From the NCBI RefSeq assembly GCF_003254665.1, contig NZ_QHGY01000008.1:81856-145855 (forward strand): a DNA stretch of 64,000 bases. The letters run 5' to 3'. The position numbers and the translations under genes were made by a program. This DNA comes from Billgrantia lactosivorans (GTDB lineage: Bacteria; Pseudomonadota; Gammaproteobacteria; Pseudomonadales; Halomonadaceae). The stretch's first letter is position 1. Every line of letters starts with the position of its first letter. Of the stretch, positions 40,950 through 51,597 are shown piece after piece. The notes beneath the pieces are model-generated. The model was not told the origin of the DNA. It saw nothing but the letters and a program-made list of their open reading frames with translations, and made no database searches.

Positions 40950-41660
40950 TCAGGCGTCGGGCGCCAAGGAGGAGAGATCGTCCTTCTCGTTCAACTGCTC
41001 GATCTCCCGACAGAGCCTGCGACGCTGCCAGGGCGTGGAAAGCCGCTTGGTATCCCAGGTAGCCGGTACCAGTCCGCATCCCGGCTGCTGGTCGACGAAT
41101 TCGAAGCAGCGCTCGGCGCCGATCGGCAGGTCCTCCGAGCCGTAGATGCAGATGATGCGAATGGTCAAGGTGCGGAATAGCACCCCATGCAGCGGGCGAT
41201 TTCCCTCCATCTCGAATCCGGCGTCGCGTGCGAGGCGCTGGGTCAGGGCGGCGAAGCTGTCGATATGGACGAAATCGCCGGGCCCTAGCGGGCCCTGATG
41301 GGAGCCGTCCTGGGCGATGGGCGAAGGGTCGTTCGAGCCAGACGAAAAGTGGCCGGCACCCGCTTCATCATCCCGCGAGTAGCTTTCGGTACTGTCGGTC
41401 ACATCCATCCGCACGGTGCCGCGCGAGGTCTCCAGTTCGGCGATGATGTGCTGGATGAAGACCGGTTCGGCACTCATGTTGCTGATGATGCACAGGGCAT
41501 CGATAGCCTTTTTCCGGCCTCGATTGATCAGCAGGCGCGGCCGGCGCTGTCGGCGAAAGCCGAAGTAGAGCAGCTGAGCGTAGACCACCCAGACGATCAG
41601 GGTGCCGATATCGGTCAGCACGGAGACGTTGTCTCCGTGCTGGAAAAGCCAGTCGAACAC
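40950..41660 (-). CDS. Hypothetical membrane-anchored protein
   Basis: 236 residues. One N-terminal membrane helix (about 14-34, TDIGTLIVWVVYAQLLYFGF) followed by a basic patch (RRQRRPRLLINRGRKK) and a soluble domain. No family recognised. The C-terminal end is acidic (NEKDDLSS). It lies upstream of ectD on the same strand with a 161-bp gap. Confidence 0.7.
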   Translation of the reverse strand: MFDWLFQHGDNVSVLTDIGTLIVWVVYAQLLYFGFRRQRRPRLLINRGRKKAIDALCIISNMSAEPVFIQHIIAELETSRGTVRMDVTDSTESYSRDDEAGAGHFSSGSNDPSPIAQDGSHQGPLGPGDFVHIDSFAALTQRLARDAGFEMEGNRPLHGVLFRTLTIRIICIYGSEDLPIGAERCFEFVDQQPGCGLVPATWDTKRLSTPWQRRRLCREIEQLNEKDDLSSLAPDA

Positions 41661-41709
41661 TGCAATCCTCCCTGACTGCCATGAACGTTAGGATCACGGG
41701 CGATGGTTG

Positions 41710-42186
41710 TCAGCCGCGGCGGTAGGTGCCGATCAGGCGGTTCATGCCGAGCAGGTGGGGCTCGAGCTGCTTGAGCAGCTCCGCGAGGCCTAGTCCTTCG
41801 GGCAGGTCGGTCGGCTTGTCCAGCGCCAGCACCCAGAAATAGTAATGGTGCACGCCATGGCCCTCCGGCGGCATGGGGCCGCCATAACCGAGCTTGCCGA
41901 AATCGTTCTTGCCACTCGTGCCGTCGCCGGTGCCTTCGGCCAGCGATGAGGTGGAGCCCGGCAGGTTGTAGAGCAGCCAGTGAACGAAGCCATAGCCGCC
42001 GTGCTGGACCAGTGGCGCGTCGGGGTCGTGGCAGATGATGGCATAGCCCTTGGTCCCTGCTGGGGCAACGCGCCAGCTCAGCGCCGGTGAAACGTCCTCG
42101 CCCTCTCCGGTATGCCGAGCGGGAATGGCGCCATGCGCCTTGAAGGCAGGGCTTTCCAGCTGCATGGTCGAAAGTGCAAAGGCCAT
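41710..42186 (-). CDS. YbhB/YbcL-family PEBP protein
   Basis: 158 residues with the phosphatidylethanolamine-binding protein fold: CHDPDAPLVQHGGYGFVHWLLYNLP carries the conserved DPDAP and HW segments, and PPEGHGVHHYYFWVLALD the second ligand-pocket motif. Bacterial members are of uncertain role. The start at 42184-42186 has a GAGG ribosome-binding site. Divergent from the flavodoxin-fold gene. Confidence 0.9.
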   Translation of the reverse strand: MAFALSTMQLESPAFKAHGAIPARHTGEGEDVSPALSWRVAPAGTKGYAIICHDPDAPLVQHGGYGFVHWLLYNLPGSTSSLAEGTGDGTSGKNDFGKLGYGGPMPPEGHGVHHYYFWVLALDKPTDLPEGLGLAELLKQLEPHLLGMNRLIGTYRRG

Positions 42187-42262
42187 GAGGGGGAATCCTC
42201 CTGTCGGTTGCGAACGGGAAGCTGCCGAAACAGCGTCGGTAAAAGCGGTTAGACTGTCAAAC

Positions 42263-42724
42263 ATGAAACGCCTGCTGATCGTGGCGCACGCGCCCTCCCC
42301 CAATACCCGAACCCTGCGAGACGCCGCCGAACGCGGCGCCGGGCATCCCGATGTCGAGGCCGTCGAGGTGGTGGTCAAGGCACCCCTCGAGGCCGGCCCC
42401 GAGGACATCCGCGCCAGCGATGCCATCCTGCTCGGCACCACCGAGAACCTCGGCTACATGAGCGGTGCGCTGAAGGACTTCTTCGACCGCAGCTATTACG
42501 CGGTGCTGGAGGAAAAACAGGGCCTGCCCTGCGCGCTCTACGTGCGCGCGGGACACGACGGCACCGGTACGCGCCGTGCGGTGGAGAGTATCGTGACCGG
42601 GCTGCGCTGGCGCTGGGTGCAGGCACCGTTGATCCTGCGCGGGGAGTGGCAGGCAGAGTTCGAAGCACAGGTGGAGGAGCTGGGCCTCTACCTGGCGGCA
42701 GGACTCGAGGCAGGCGTGCTGTAG
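42263..42724 (+). CDS. Flavodoxin-fold NAD(P)H/FMN reductase-like protein
   Basis: 153 residues. N-terminal phosphate-binding loop region LLIVAHAPSPNTRTLRDAA and the FMN-site segment LLGTTENLGYMSGALKDFFDRSYY. Probably binds FMN and reduces quinones or other small acceptors. The start at 42263 (MKRLLIVAH) is set by the first beta strand. A GCGGCACC / GGTGCCGC hairpin follows at 42734-42755. Confidence 0.82.
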   Translation: MKRLLIVAHAPSPNTRTLRDAAERGAGHPDVEAVEVVVKAPLEAGPEDIRASDAILLGTTENLGYMSGALKDFFDRSYYAVLEEKQGLPCALYVRAGHDGTGTRRAVESIVTGLRWRWVQAPLILRGEWQAEFEAQVEELGLYLAAGLEAGVL

Positions 42725-42733
42725 GAAGAATAA

Positions 42734-42755
42734 GCGGCACCCCGTGAGGTGCCGC
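42734..42755 (+). terminator. Hairpin between flavodoxin-fold gene and fadA
   Basis: 8-bp stem GCGGCACC / GGTGCCGC with a 6-nt loop between two convergent genes. No T-run on the plus strand; on the minus strand it is followed by TTATTCTTCC. Possible bidirectional terminator. Confidence 0.5.
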
Positions 42756-42775
42756 GGGTATCGCTACCGAGGCGC

Positions 42776-43960
<1,185 letters not shown>

Positions 43961-43982
43961 TCACCTCCTGCTCGTGGTGGAT

Positions 43983-46148
43983 TCAGCCCTGGGCCTGGGT
44001 GGAATAGAAGCGCTCGCCGGCCTCGGCCATGCGCCGCAGCCTGTCGGTGGGGGCGTAGAGCGGCCCCAGCTCCTCGGCCAGGCCGTCGGCCAGCCGGACG
44101 AACTCGGCCACGCCCATGGCGTCGATGTAGCGCAGCGCGCCGCCGCGGAACGGCGGGAAGCCGATGCCGTAGATCAGCGCCATGTCGGCCTCGGCGGGGG
44201 TGGCGACGATGTCGTCCTCCAGGCAGCGCACCGTCTCCAGGCACAGCGGCACCATCATGCGGGCGATGATGTCGTCGTCGGAAAACTCCTTGTGTGCCGT
44301 GACGACCTGCTCGACCAGTGCCTGGGCCGCCTCGTCGCTGACCTTCTTCGGCTTGCCCTTGCGGTCTTCCTCGTAGGCGTAGAAGCCCTTGGCATTCTTC
44401 TGCCCCAGGCGCTCGTTCTCGAACATGACCTGGATCGCCGTCTTGGCGTCGCGTGCCATGCGGTCGGGGAAGCCTTCCGCCATCACCTCGTTGGCGTGCA
44501 CGGCGGTATCCATGCCCACCACGTCGAGCAGGTAGGCGGGCCCCATCGGCCAGCCGAACTTCTCCATCACCTTGTCGACGCGCTGGAAGTCGGCACCCTG
44601 CTCGACCAGCAGGCTGAAGCCGCCGAAGTAGGGGAACAGCACGCGGTTGACCAGGAAACCGGGGCAGTCATTGACCACGATCGGCGTCTTGCCCATGGCG
44701 CGGGCGTAGGCCACGGTGGCCGCCACGGCGGCGTCGCCGGTCTTCTCGCCGCGAATCACCTCGACCAGCGGCATGCGATGCACCGGGTTGAAGAAGTGCA
44801 TGCCGCAGAAGTTCTCGGGGCGCTTGAGGTTTTGCGCCAGGCGGGTGATCGAGATGGTAGAGGTGTTCGAGGTGAGGATGGTGTCCTCGCCGACCAGGCC
44901 TTCCACCTCGCTCAGCACCGCGTCCTTGACCTTGGGATTCTCGACCACCGCCTCGACCACCAGGTCGACGTGGCCGAAGTCCCCGTAGGAGAGCGTGGGG
45001 CGGATGTGGGTCAGCTTCTCGGCCATCTGCTCGGTGGTCAGCTTGCCGCGCTCCACCTGCTTGGCGAACAGCTTGCGCGACTCCTTCAGCCCCAGTTCGA
45101 CGGCCTCCTCCTTGATGTCCTTCATCAGGATCGGTGTGCCCCTGGAGGCGCTCTGGTAGGCGATGCCGCCGCCCATGATGCCGGCCCCCAGCACGGCGGT
45201 CTGCTTCACCGCCCGGGCCTGCTTCTCGTACTTGCCGGCCTTCTTCTTGACCACTTGGTCGTTGAGGAACAGCCCCACCAGGTTGTAGCAGACCTCGGTC
45301 AAGGCCAGCTTGGCGAAGGCCTTGGCTTCGATGGCCTGGGCGCGGGCACGCTCCTCGCCGGCGCCCTTCTGGATCACCTTGATCGCCTCGATCGGCGCCG
45401 GGTAGTGCGGCCCCGCCTTGCCGGCCACGTAGCCCTTGGCGGTCTCGAAGGCCATCATCTGCTCGATGGCGTTGAGCTTCAGCGGCCCGGTCTTCTCGGC
45501 GCGCCGCGCCTGGTAGTCCAGCTCGCCGGCGTTGGCCCGCGCCAGGATGTCCAGCGCCGCCGCCTCGAGCTGCTCGGCAGGCACGACGGCATCCACGACG
45601 CCGACCTTGAGCGCCGCATCGGCACGGTTCTCGCTGCCGCCGGCGATCCACTCCACGGCGTTGTCGGCGCCGATCAGGCGCGGCAGGCGCACGCAGCCGC
45701 CCCAGCCGGGCAGGATGCCGAGCTTGGTCTCGGGCAGGCCGATCTTGGCCGCCTCGCCCATCACCCGGAAATCGGTGGCCAGCGTGACCTCGCAGCCGCC
45801 ACCCAGCGCCAGGCCGTTGATCGCCGTCACCGTGGGGAACGGCAGGTCCTCGATGGCATTGAAGATCTCGTGAACCTTGAGGTTCATCTCGACCAGGAAG
45901 GCTTCGCCCTTCTCGAAGATGCCATGGAATTCGGTAATGTCGGCGCCGACGATGAAGACCTCCTTGGCGCTGCCGATCACCAGCCCCTTGAGGCCGCTCT
46001 GGGCGCGGATGGCCTGGACGGCCTCGTCGAGCTCAGCCATCACCGCGCTCGACAGCTTGTTGATGGATTCATCCTTCAGGTCGAAGGTGAGCATGGCGAC
46101 ATCGTCGCCGTTGCGTGCCACCGTGATGGCGTTGCCTTGGTAGATCAT
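43983..46148 (-). CDS. fadB: Multifunctional fatty acid oxidation complex alpha subunit FadB
   Basis: 721 residues (E. coli 729). The enoyl-CoA hydratase/isomerase domain (about 1-190) has [15 protein letters not shown] and [14 protein letters not shown]. The 3-hydroxyacyl-CoA dehydrogenase domain (about 310-720) has the NAD loop [16 protein letters not shown] and [16 protein letters not shown] with the catalytic His. Start at 46146-46148 has GGAGATTCGTGG upstream. Operon fadB-fadA, divergent from slyA. Confidence 0.96.
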   Translation of the reverse strand: MIYQGNAITVARNGDDVAMLTFDLKDESINKLSSAVMAELDEAVQAIRAQSGLKGLVIGSAKEVFIVGADITEFHGIFEKGEAFLVEMNLKVHEIFNAIEDLPFPTVTAINGLALGGGCEVTLATDFRVMGEAAKIGLPETKLGILPGWGGCVRLPRLIGADNAVEWIAGGSENRADAALKVGVVDAVVPAEQLEAAALDILARANAGELDYQARRAEKTGPLKLNAIEQMMAFETAKGYVAGKAGPHYPAPIEAIKVIQKGAGEERARAQAIEAKAFAKLALTEVCYNLVGLFLNDQVVKKKAGKYEKQARAVKQTAVLGAGIMGGGIAYQSASRGTPILMKDIKEEAVELGLKESRKLFAKQVERGKLTTEQMAEKLTHIRPTLSYGDFGHVDLVVEAVVENPKVKDAVLSEVEGLVGEDTILTSNTSTISITRLAQNLKRPENFCGMHFFNPVHRMPLVEVIRGEKTGDAAVAATVAYARAMGKTPIVVNDCPGFLVNRVLFPYFGGFSLLVEQGADFQRVDKVMEKFGWPMGPAYLLDVVGMDTAVHANEVMAEGFPDRMARDAKTAIQVMFENERLGQKNAKGFYAYEEDRKGKPKKVSDEAAQALVEQVVTAHKEFSDDDIIARMMVPLCLETVRCLEDDIVATPAEADMALIYGIGFPPFRGGALRYIDAMGVAEFVRLADGLAEELGPLYAPTDRLRRMAEAGERFYSTQAQG

Positions 46149-46489
46149 CCACGAATCTCCACACAGAGGTTGGCGTTGGAGGAGCGCCCGATTTCATACG
46201 GCCGTTTGATTTCGGAAGCTTGGTGCACTCCGGGCGGCACGTCAAGCCCCGGGAGACGCTTTGTCGGCTAGCCCTTGACCTGCAGGCAGAAACGTTGACT
46301 GCCTTCCGGCAGGGCAGCAGCGGCTGATGCAGCTTGCCGGGGCGGGACTGGACAGACAGGGCCGAGAAGGGGAACCTATCCATTAGCGCGGTAATCGAAT
46401 CCTGAATCGTCATGACTTGACGAGACAAGTTGCATTACACGCAAGGGGTCCGGACAATTCGACAAATTCAACGATGTAAGCGGAGTCCC
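46149..46489. promoter_or_regulatory. Divergent intergenic region fadB / slyA
   Basis: A 341-bp gene-free stretch that must hold the promoters of fadBA (minus) and slyA (plus). A TTGACG hexamer lies at about 46417-46422 on the plus strand, but no good -10 follows at normal spacing. I did not find a clear PsrA or FadR operator palindrome. Nothing else stands out. Confidence 0.35.
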
Positions 46490-46933
46490 ATGCATCAGAA
46501 CATCGGCTTCCGACTGTCCCGCCTGCCTCGCCTGTGGCGCGCCATCATCGATCGCCGCCTGGCCCCGCTGGGCCTGACCCAGACGCGCTGGATCACGCTG
46601 TACCACCTCTGGCGGCTCGGCGATGGGCAGCCGCAGTGTGATCTGGCCCGGGCAATCGGTGTGGAGGCTCCCTCCCTGGTGCGTACCCTCGACCAGCTCT
46701 CCGAACAGGGTCTGATCGAGCGCTGCCCCTGCGACCAGGACCGGCGCACCAAGCGCGTCTTCCTCACCCCGGCCGCGACGCCGCTGCTCGAGCAGATCGA
46801 CGACGTGGTGACCCAGGCCAGGCGGGAGATGCTGGAGGGCCTCAGCGAGGCGGATATCCGCCAGCTCGATGCCCTGCTGGAGCATATCGAGAACAATGGC
46901 CTGGCCATTCAGGCCCGGGAGAGCGAGAACTGA
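46490..46933 (+). CDS. slyA: MarR-family regulator SlyA
   Basis: 147 residues. The central block matches E. coli SlyA closely: LPRLWRAIIDRRLAPLGLTQTRWITL, the recognition segment GVEAPSLVRTLDQLSEQGLIER, then DQDRRTKRVFLTPAA. SlyA-type proteins antagonise H-NS silencing and respond to aromatic acids. The start MHQNIGFRLS has CGGAG 5 bp upstream. It is divergent from fadBA and convergent with the next gene. Confidence 0.88.
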   Translation: MHQNIGFRLSRLPRLWRAIIDRRLAPLGLTQTRWITLYHLWRLGDGQPQCDLARAIGVEAPSLVRTLDQLSEQGLIERCPCDQDRRTKRVFLTPAATPLLEQIDDVVTQARREMLEGLSEADIRQLDALLEHIENNGLAIQARESEN

Positions 46934-46938
46934 GTGAC

Positions 46939-47475
46939 TCAGTCGCCTGTGGCCCTGTCTTTGAAATCGGGGCGCGCCACGGGTCGATCGGCACGACCAG
47001 CCAGGGCGTCGCGCAGCAGGCGAAAGTCCTCCACGTAGGTAAGAAAGCGCTCCGCCGTCTGCGACTCCCACCACCACAGGGTAATGGCGGCTTCGTCGGA
47101 CTCGACGACCAGGGCATCCTGCGGCAGGCGCGTCAGCAGCGACTCGAGCGCTTCACGCGCAGGCTCGGGCAGCGGCCGGAGCGGCTCGATCCGCCAGCGC
47201 CAGTCGGCCACGCACGGCTTGAGCACGTCGCTGGCCTCACTGGCGCGCACCAGCAGGAAACGCGGCCCGGGGGCCGCGGCCGGATAGCTCCAGCGGTAGC
47301 CCGGCATGGCGGTTCCGCTGCCGTGCAGCGGCGGCTTTTCCAGCACCACCTTGACCCCCGCCCTGGCCGCCGCATTGCGCAGCGGCACGATGCGGCGCTG
47401 ACGGGGGCTGGGCTTGAGCCACATCACCGGAGCGATCATCAGCAGCAGGGCTGCCAGAATGACTAGCCAGACCAT
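46939..47475 (-). CDS. Hypothetical membrane-anchored protein
   Basis: 178 residues. One N-terminal membrane helix (about 2-20, VWLVILAALLLMIAPVMW) followed directly by basic residues (KPSPRQRRIVPLR), then a soluble domain. Topology resembles small YajC-like proteins but the rest does not match. The start has an AGGAGAAACGGG ribosome-binding site. Function unknown. Confidence 0.7.
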   Translation of the reverse strand: MVWLVILAALLLMIAPVMWLKPSPRQRRIVPLRNAAARAGVKVVLEKPPLHGSGTAMPGYRWSYPAAAPGPRFLLVRASEASDVLKPCVADWRWRIEPLRPLPEPAREALESLLTRLPQDALVVESDEAAITLWWWESQTAERFLTYVEDFRLLRDALAGRADRPVARPDFKDRATGD

Positions 47476-47575
47476 CCCGTTTCTCCTGTTTCTTGACGCA
47501 AGTCGTTGTCTTGATTCACCAGCCGTCCTAGAGTGAAGGCATGTCGATCACATGCCGTTACGCTGGAGTCCTGCC

Positions 47576-48028
47576 ATGAGCAATGAATACCGCCATATCC
47601 TGGTCGCCGTGGATCTGACCAAGGATTCCCACAAGGTACTTGAGCGCGCCCTTCAGATTGCCGAGCGCAACCAGGCCAAGCTGTCGATCATGCACACCCT
47701 GGAGCCGCTGGGCTTCGCCTATGGTGGCGACATTCCCATGGACCTCACCAGCATCCAGGATCAATTGGACGAACATGCCAAGCAGCGCCTGGCCGAGATC
47801 GCCGACCCCCATGTGGCCAAGGAGAACCAGCACGTGCTGGTGGGCATGCCCGACACCGAGATCCATCGCTTCGCCGCCGAGAACGGCGTCGACCTGATCG
47901 TTGTCGGCTCCCATGGCCGGCACGGCTTCGCCCTGCTGCTCGGCTCGACCTCCACCGGCGTGCTGCATGGTGCCCAGTGCGACGTGCTCGCCGTGCGGGT
48001 AGGAAAAAAAGGCGAGAGCGCCGAGTAG
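47576..48028 (+). CDS. Universal stress protein (UspA family)
   Basis: 150 residues. The ATP-binding pattern is intact: ILVAVDLTKDS at the N-terminus and GxxGx(9)G(S/T) as GSHGRHGFALLLGSTSTGVL near the C-terminus. Cytoplasmic stress-survival protein. GGAG ribosome-binding site 7 bp upstream. It is followed by a long palindrome. Confidence 0.92.
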   Translation: MSNEYRHILVAVDLTKDSHKVLERALQIAERNQAKLSIMHTLEPLGFAYGGDIPMDLTSIQDQLDEHAKQRLAEIADPHVAKENQHVLVGMPDTEIHRFAAENGVDLIVVGSHGRHGFALLLGSTSTGVLHGAQCDVLAVRVGKKGESAE

Positions 48029-48036
48029 CGAAAACC

Positions 48037-48175
48037 CTGTTTATCTGCTGCGCTCGATATTCTGGCCGCCGGCGGTGCCGAGCGCCGGACCGTCGCTACC
48101 TTCATGTAGCAGGCTATACTGCGCTAGCTCCGCTCCGGCGGCAGCCAGCCTATCTTGGCTCGCAACGATAAACAG
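48037..48175. repeat. Long imperfect palindrome between usp and uup
   Basis: A 139-bp element. Outer arms are exact: CTGTTTATC (48037-48045) and GATAAACAG (48167-48175). Inner arms include GCTAC / GTAGC (48095-48099, 48106-48110), with CTGGCCGCCGG opposite CCGGCGGCAGCCAG. It lies between two convergent genes, so it could also act as a bidirectional terminator. Confidence 0.6.
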
Positions 48176-48199
48176 CGCTTCCTATCGAATTTTTATTTC

Positions 48200-50125
48200 C
48201 TACTCCCCCGCGGCGAGGGCTTCCAGCTCCATCCACCGCTCCATGGTGGCGTCGAGTTCGGCCTGCTTGTCGCTCATGGCCTGCAGCGTCTCGGAAACGC
48301 TACCCGCGTCCTGCTGGTAGAACGCGGGATCGCCGACCCGGGCCTCGAACTCGGCCAGCTCGGCCTCGAGCCGCTCGATCTCGGCCGGCAGGGCATCGAG
48401 CTCCCGCTGCAGCTTGTAGGAAAGCTTGGCGGGCCGTTTCGCCACCGATGCCGTGGCGGCGCTGCCGGCCCTGGGGCCGGCCTCCGGGGTGACGGTGGGT
48501 TCGACCTGCTGGCGGGCCGCGCCCTCCCACGGCGCCGGCGGCAATTTCCCGCCCTGGCGCACCCAGTCGCTGTAGCCCCCGACGTATTCTCGCACCACCC
48601 CATCGCCCTCGAAGGCCAGCACGCCGGTCACCACGTTGTCCATGAAGGCGCGATCGTGGGAGACCAGCAACAGGGTGCCGTCGAAGTCGAGCAACAGCTC
48701 CTCGAGCAATTCCAGGGTCTCGACGTCGAGGTCGTTGGTCGGTTCGTCGAGCACCAGCACGTTGGCCGGCTGGGTGAACAGCCGCGCCAGCAGCAGACGG
48801 TTGGACTCGCCCCCCGAGAGCGCCTTGACCGGCTGGCGCGCCCGCTCCGGCGTGAACAGGAAGTCCTGCAGATAGCTGATCACGTGCTTGTCCTTGCCAC
48901 CCACCGTGACCCGGTCGCTGCCCTGGGCGACGTTGTCATAGACGCTCTTCTCCGGCTCCAGCCCGGCCCGCAGCTGGTCGAAGTAGGCCACCTTGATGTT
49001 GGTGCCGAGACGTACCCTGCCCTCGCTGGGCTCGAGCTCGCCGAGCAGGATCTTGAGCAGCGTGGTCTTGCCGGCCCCGTTGCGCCCGATCAGCCCGATG
49101 CGGTCGCCGCGCTGGATCTCCAGCGACAGGTCACGAATGATCGTCTCGTCACCGAAGCGGTGGGTCACCCCGGTCAGTTCGACCACGCGCTTGCCGCTGC
49201 GCTCGCCGCTGTCGATACCGAAGCTGGCGCGGCCCTGCACCTCGCGCCGCTGGCTGCGCTCGCGTCGCAGCTGCTCGAGCGCCCGCACCCGCCCCTCGTT
49301 GCGGGTGCGCCGCGCCTTGATGCCCTGACGAATCCAGGCTTCCTCCTGCGCCAGCTTCTTGTCGAATTCGGCGTGCTCGCGCGCCTCGACCTCGAGCTCA
49401 TGCGCTTTCTGCTGCTGGTATTTGTCATAGTCACCCGGGTAACGCCCCAGGCGGCCACGGTCGAGCTCGAGGATCGAGGTGGCCAGCCGGGACAGGAAGG
49501 TGCGGTCGTGGGTGATGAACAGCACCGCGCCGTTGAAGTCGAGCAGCTGTTCTTCCAGCCAGGCGATGGTGTCGAGGTCGAGATGGTTGGTGGGCTCGTC
49601 GAGCAGCAGCAGGTCGGGCTCGGCCACCAGGGCGCGGGCCAGCGCCACGCGGCGGCGCCAACCGCCCGAGAGCGAGCTCATCGGGTCGTCCGCGGGCAGG
49701 CCCAGGCGGGTCAGCACCACGTCGATGCGCTGATGGAACGACCAGCCGTCGATGGCCTCGAGGCGGCTCTGCAGGGTCGCCATGCGCTTCATGTCGGGAT
49801 CGCTGGCCTGCACCAGGTGATGATACTCGGCCAGCAGTGCGCCGGCCTGGGGCAGGCCCTGCGCCACCACGTCGAAGATGGTCTCGCCCGTGGCGGAAGG
49901 CAGGTTCTGCTCCAGCACGCCGATCTTCAGCCCCGGCGCGCGCCAGATGCTGCCGTCATCGGGCAGGATGTCGCCCGATACCAGCTTGAGCAGGGTCGAT
50001 TTGCCGGTGCCGTTGCGTCCCACCAGCGCCAGGCGCTCGCCCTTCTCCAGCACCAGGTCGGCACCGTCGAGCAGCACATGGTTGCCATAGGCCAGTTGCA
50101 AGCGTTCCAGACGTAGCAGGGTCAC
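48200..50125 (-). CDS. uup: ABC-F family ATPase Uup
   Basis: 641 residues (E. coli 635). Two ABC domains with Walker A GRNGTGKST and GRNGAGKTT, signatures LSGGWRRRVALARAL and LSGGESNRLLLARLF, and Walker B LLLLDEPTNHLD and VLVLDEPTNDLD. A linker rich in Arg/Glu joins them, and a C-terminal coiled coil (about 560-640) is typical of Uup. Soluble ATPase implicated in ribosome/tRNA and DNA-repair functions. I use the GTG at 50123-50125 (GAGAGGTGA upstream); an in-frame ATG lies further upstream at 50167. Confidence 0.9.
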   Translation of the reverse strand: MTLLRLERLQLAYGNHVLLDGADLVLEKGERLALVGRNGTGKSTLLKLVSGDILPDDGSIWRAPGLKIGVLEQNLPSATGETIFDVVAQGLPQAGALLAEYHHLVQASDPDMKRMATLQSRLEAIDGWSFHQRIDVVLTRLGLPADDPMSSLSGGWRRRVALARALVAEPDLLLLDEPTNHLDLDTIAWLEEQLLDFNGAVLFITHDRTFLSRLATSILELDRGRLGRYPGDYDKYQQQKAHELEVEAREHAEFDKKLAQEEAWIRQGIKARRTRNEGRVRALEQLRRERSQRREVQGRASFGIDSGERSGKRVVELTGVTHRFGDETIIRDLSLEIQRGDRIGLIGRNGAGKTTLLKILLGELEPSEGRVRLGTNIKVAYFDQLRAGLEPEKSVYDNVAQGSDRVTVGGKDKHVISYLQDFLFTPERARQPVKALSGGESNRLLLARLFTQPANVLVLDEPTNDLDVETLELLEELLLDFDGTLLLVSHDRAFMDNVVTGVLAFEGDGVVREYVGGYSDWVRQGGKLPPAPWEGAARQQVEPTVTPEAGPRAGSAATASVAKRPAKLSYKLQRELDALPAEIERLEAELAEFEARVGDPAFYQQDAGSVSETLQAMSDKQAELDATMERWMELEALAAGE

Positions 50126-50225
50126 GCGTTCACCTCTCAATTCATCAAGGCGGCTAGTGTAACGCATGGCTGGCCCCGCGTGGCTTTGGTTACAATGCCC
50201 CGTGTATCTGCACAGGAGTGCATCC

Positions 50226-51119
50226 TTGGTCGATCCCAACGCTACCTTCGACGACTTACTGCCCGAGGCACTGCGGTTTCGCTCACCCGCCCCGCTGGTG
50301 GATATCGGCGCCAACCTGACCCACGCCAGCTTCGCTGCGGATCTCGAGGCGGTGCTGCGGCGCGCGCGCGCGGCCAACGTCACCACCCTGATCGTGACCG
50401 GCACCGATCGCGCCCACGCCGAGCAGGCCGTGCAACTGGCCCAGCGCTTCCCGGGGCTGCATGCCACCGCCGGCGTGCACCCGCACGATGCCAGTCACTG
50501 GGATGCCTCGCTGGCCACGGCCATGCGCGAGCTCCACCGTCGCCCCGAGGTGGTCGCCGTGGGTGAGTGCGGGCTCGACTTCCATCGCAACTTCTCCACG
50601 CCGGCAGCCCAGGAGCGCGCCTTCGAGGCCCAGCTCGGCCTGGCGGTGGAGAGCGGCAAGCCGCTGTTCATCCACGAGCGCGACGCCGGCCGGCGCATGC
50701 GCGAGATGCTGCGCACCTGGCGCGACGATATCAGCGATGCCGTGGTGCACTGCTTCACCGCCGAGCGCGAGACCCTGCATGGCTATCTCGATCTCGACCT
50801 GCATATCGGTCTCACCGGATGGATCTGTGACGAGCGGCGTGGAATCCACCTGCGCGAGCTGGTACGGGACATTCCGCTCGAGCGCCTGATGGTGGAAACC
50901 GACTGCCCCTACCTGCTGCCGCGCGATTTACCTGCCAAACTCAAGGGTAGGCGCAACGAACCCTCGCTGCTGCCGTGGATCGTGCGCGAGATCGCCCACT
51001 GGCGGGGCAGCGATGAAGCGCAGCTGGCCCGCGCCACCACCCATACCGCCCGACGCTTCTTCCGCCTGGCCGCGGCAGGCGAAGCCGACGAGGCACGCCG
51101 TGCCCAACAGGAGTCGTAA
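50226..51119 (+). CDS. tatD: TatD-family metal-dependent DNase
   Basis: 297 residues. N-terminal region VDIGANLTHASF (usual HxH replaced as in true TatD), TAGVHPHDASHW, GECGLDFHRNFSTPAAQERAF, HCFTAERETL, GLTGWICDERRG and the C-terminal METDCPYLLPRDL: all close to E. coli TatD (260 residues). It hydrolyses DNA 3' ends with divalent metal. A TTG at 50226 with AGGAGTG 6 bp upstream is the best start; no ATG fits. The extra N-terminal ~20 residues are unlike E. coli. Confidence 0.88.
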   Translation: MVDPNATFDDLLPEALRFRSPAPLVDIGANLTHASFAADLEAVLRRARAANVTTLIVTGTDRAHAEQAVQLAQRFPGLHATAGVHPHDASHWDASLATAMRELHRRPEVVAVGECGLDFHRNFSTPAAQERAFEAQLGLAVESGKPLFIHERDAGRRMREMLRTWRDDISDAVVHCFTAERETLHGYLDLDLHIGLTGWICDERRGIHLRELVRDIPLERLMVETDCPYLLPRDLPAKLKGRRNEPSLLPWIVREIAHWRGSDEAQLARATTHTARRFFRLAAAGEADEARRAQQES

Positions 51120-51120
51120 T

Positions 51121-51597
51121 ATGGCCGATATACCCGGATTCATCGCCGTGGAGACCGGCGACGACAGCGATCTCCCGCTGGCCATCGCCTGGGCACTGCC
51201 CGATGGACGCATCAAGCACACCCTGATTCAGCCCGACGACGACTGGCTCGACGACGAGTTCAACGAGCTCAACGGCTACAGCCTGGAGGAACTGCACAGC
51301 TTCGGCGCGAGCCCCCTGGACGTGATCCGGGAGCTGGAGGGCGACCATTTCAGCGCCACCCTGTTCACCGCCGGCATCAGCGGCGACGAGGCGGCCCTGG
51401 CGCGACTCTTCGACACCTACGGCATCGACCCCTTCGTCGAACTGGCCCCGGCCGACAGCCTCTATCCCGACCTCTCGGCCGGCGAGTGGAGCCGCGCCCG
51501 CAACGAGCTGTTCGGCGAGATGGGGCTCGAGCCGCTGCGGCCCGAGCACGAGGTCGAGGTGATGCTGCACCTTCACCAGCGCCTAGGCCGGGAGTGA
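51121..51597 (+). CDS. Small acidic protein, possibly a degenerate exonuclease-fold protein
   Basis: 158 residues, acidic. The opening FIAVETGDDSDLPLAIAWAL and DGRIKHTLIQPDDDW faintly recall the first strands of DnaQ-type (DEDD) exonucleases, but the DxE motif is not intact, so activity is doubtful. It begins one base after the tatD stop, so it is translationally coupled to that nuclease. Its 3' end overlaps the convergent acyltransferase-like gene by 15 bp. No confident family. Confidence 0.7.
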   Translation: MADIPGFIAVETGDDSDLPLAIAWALPDGRIKHTLIQPDDDWLDDEFNELNGYSLEELHSFGASPLDVIRELEGDHFSATLFTAGISGDEAALARLFDTYGIDPFVELAPADSLYPDLSAGEWSRARNELFGEMGLEPLRPEHEVEVMLHLHQRLGRE

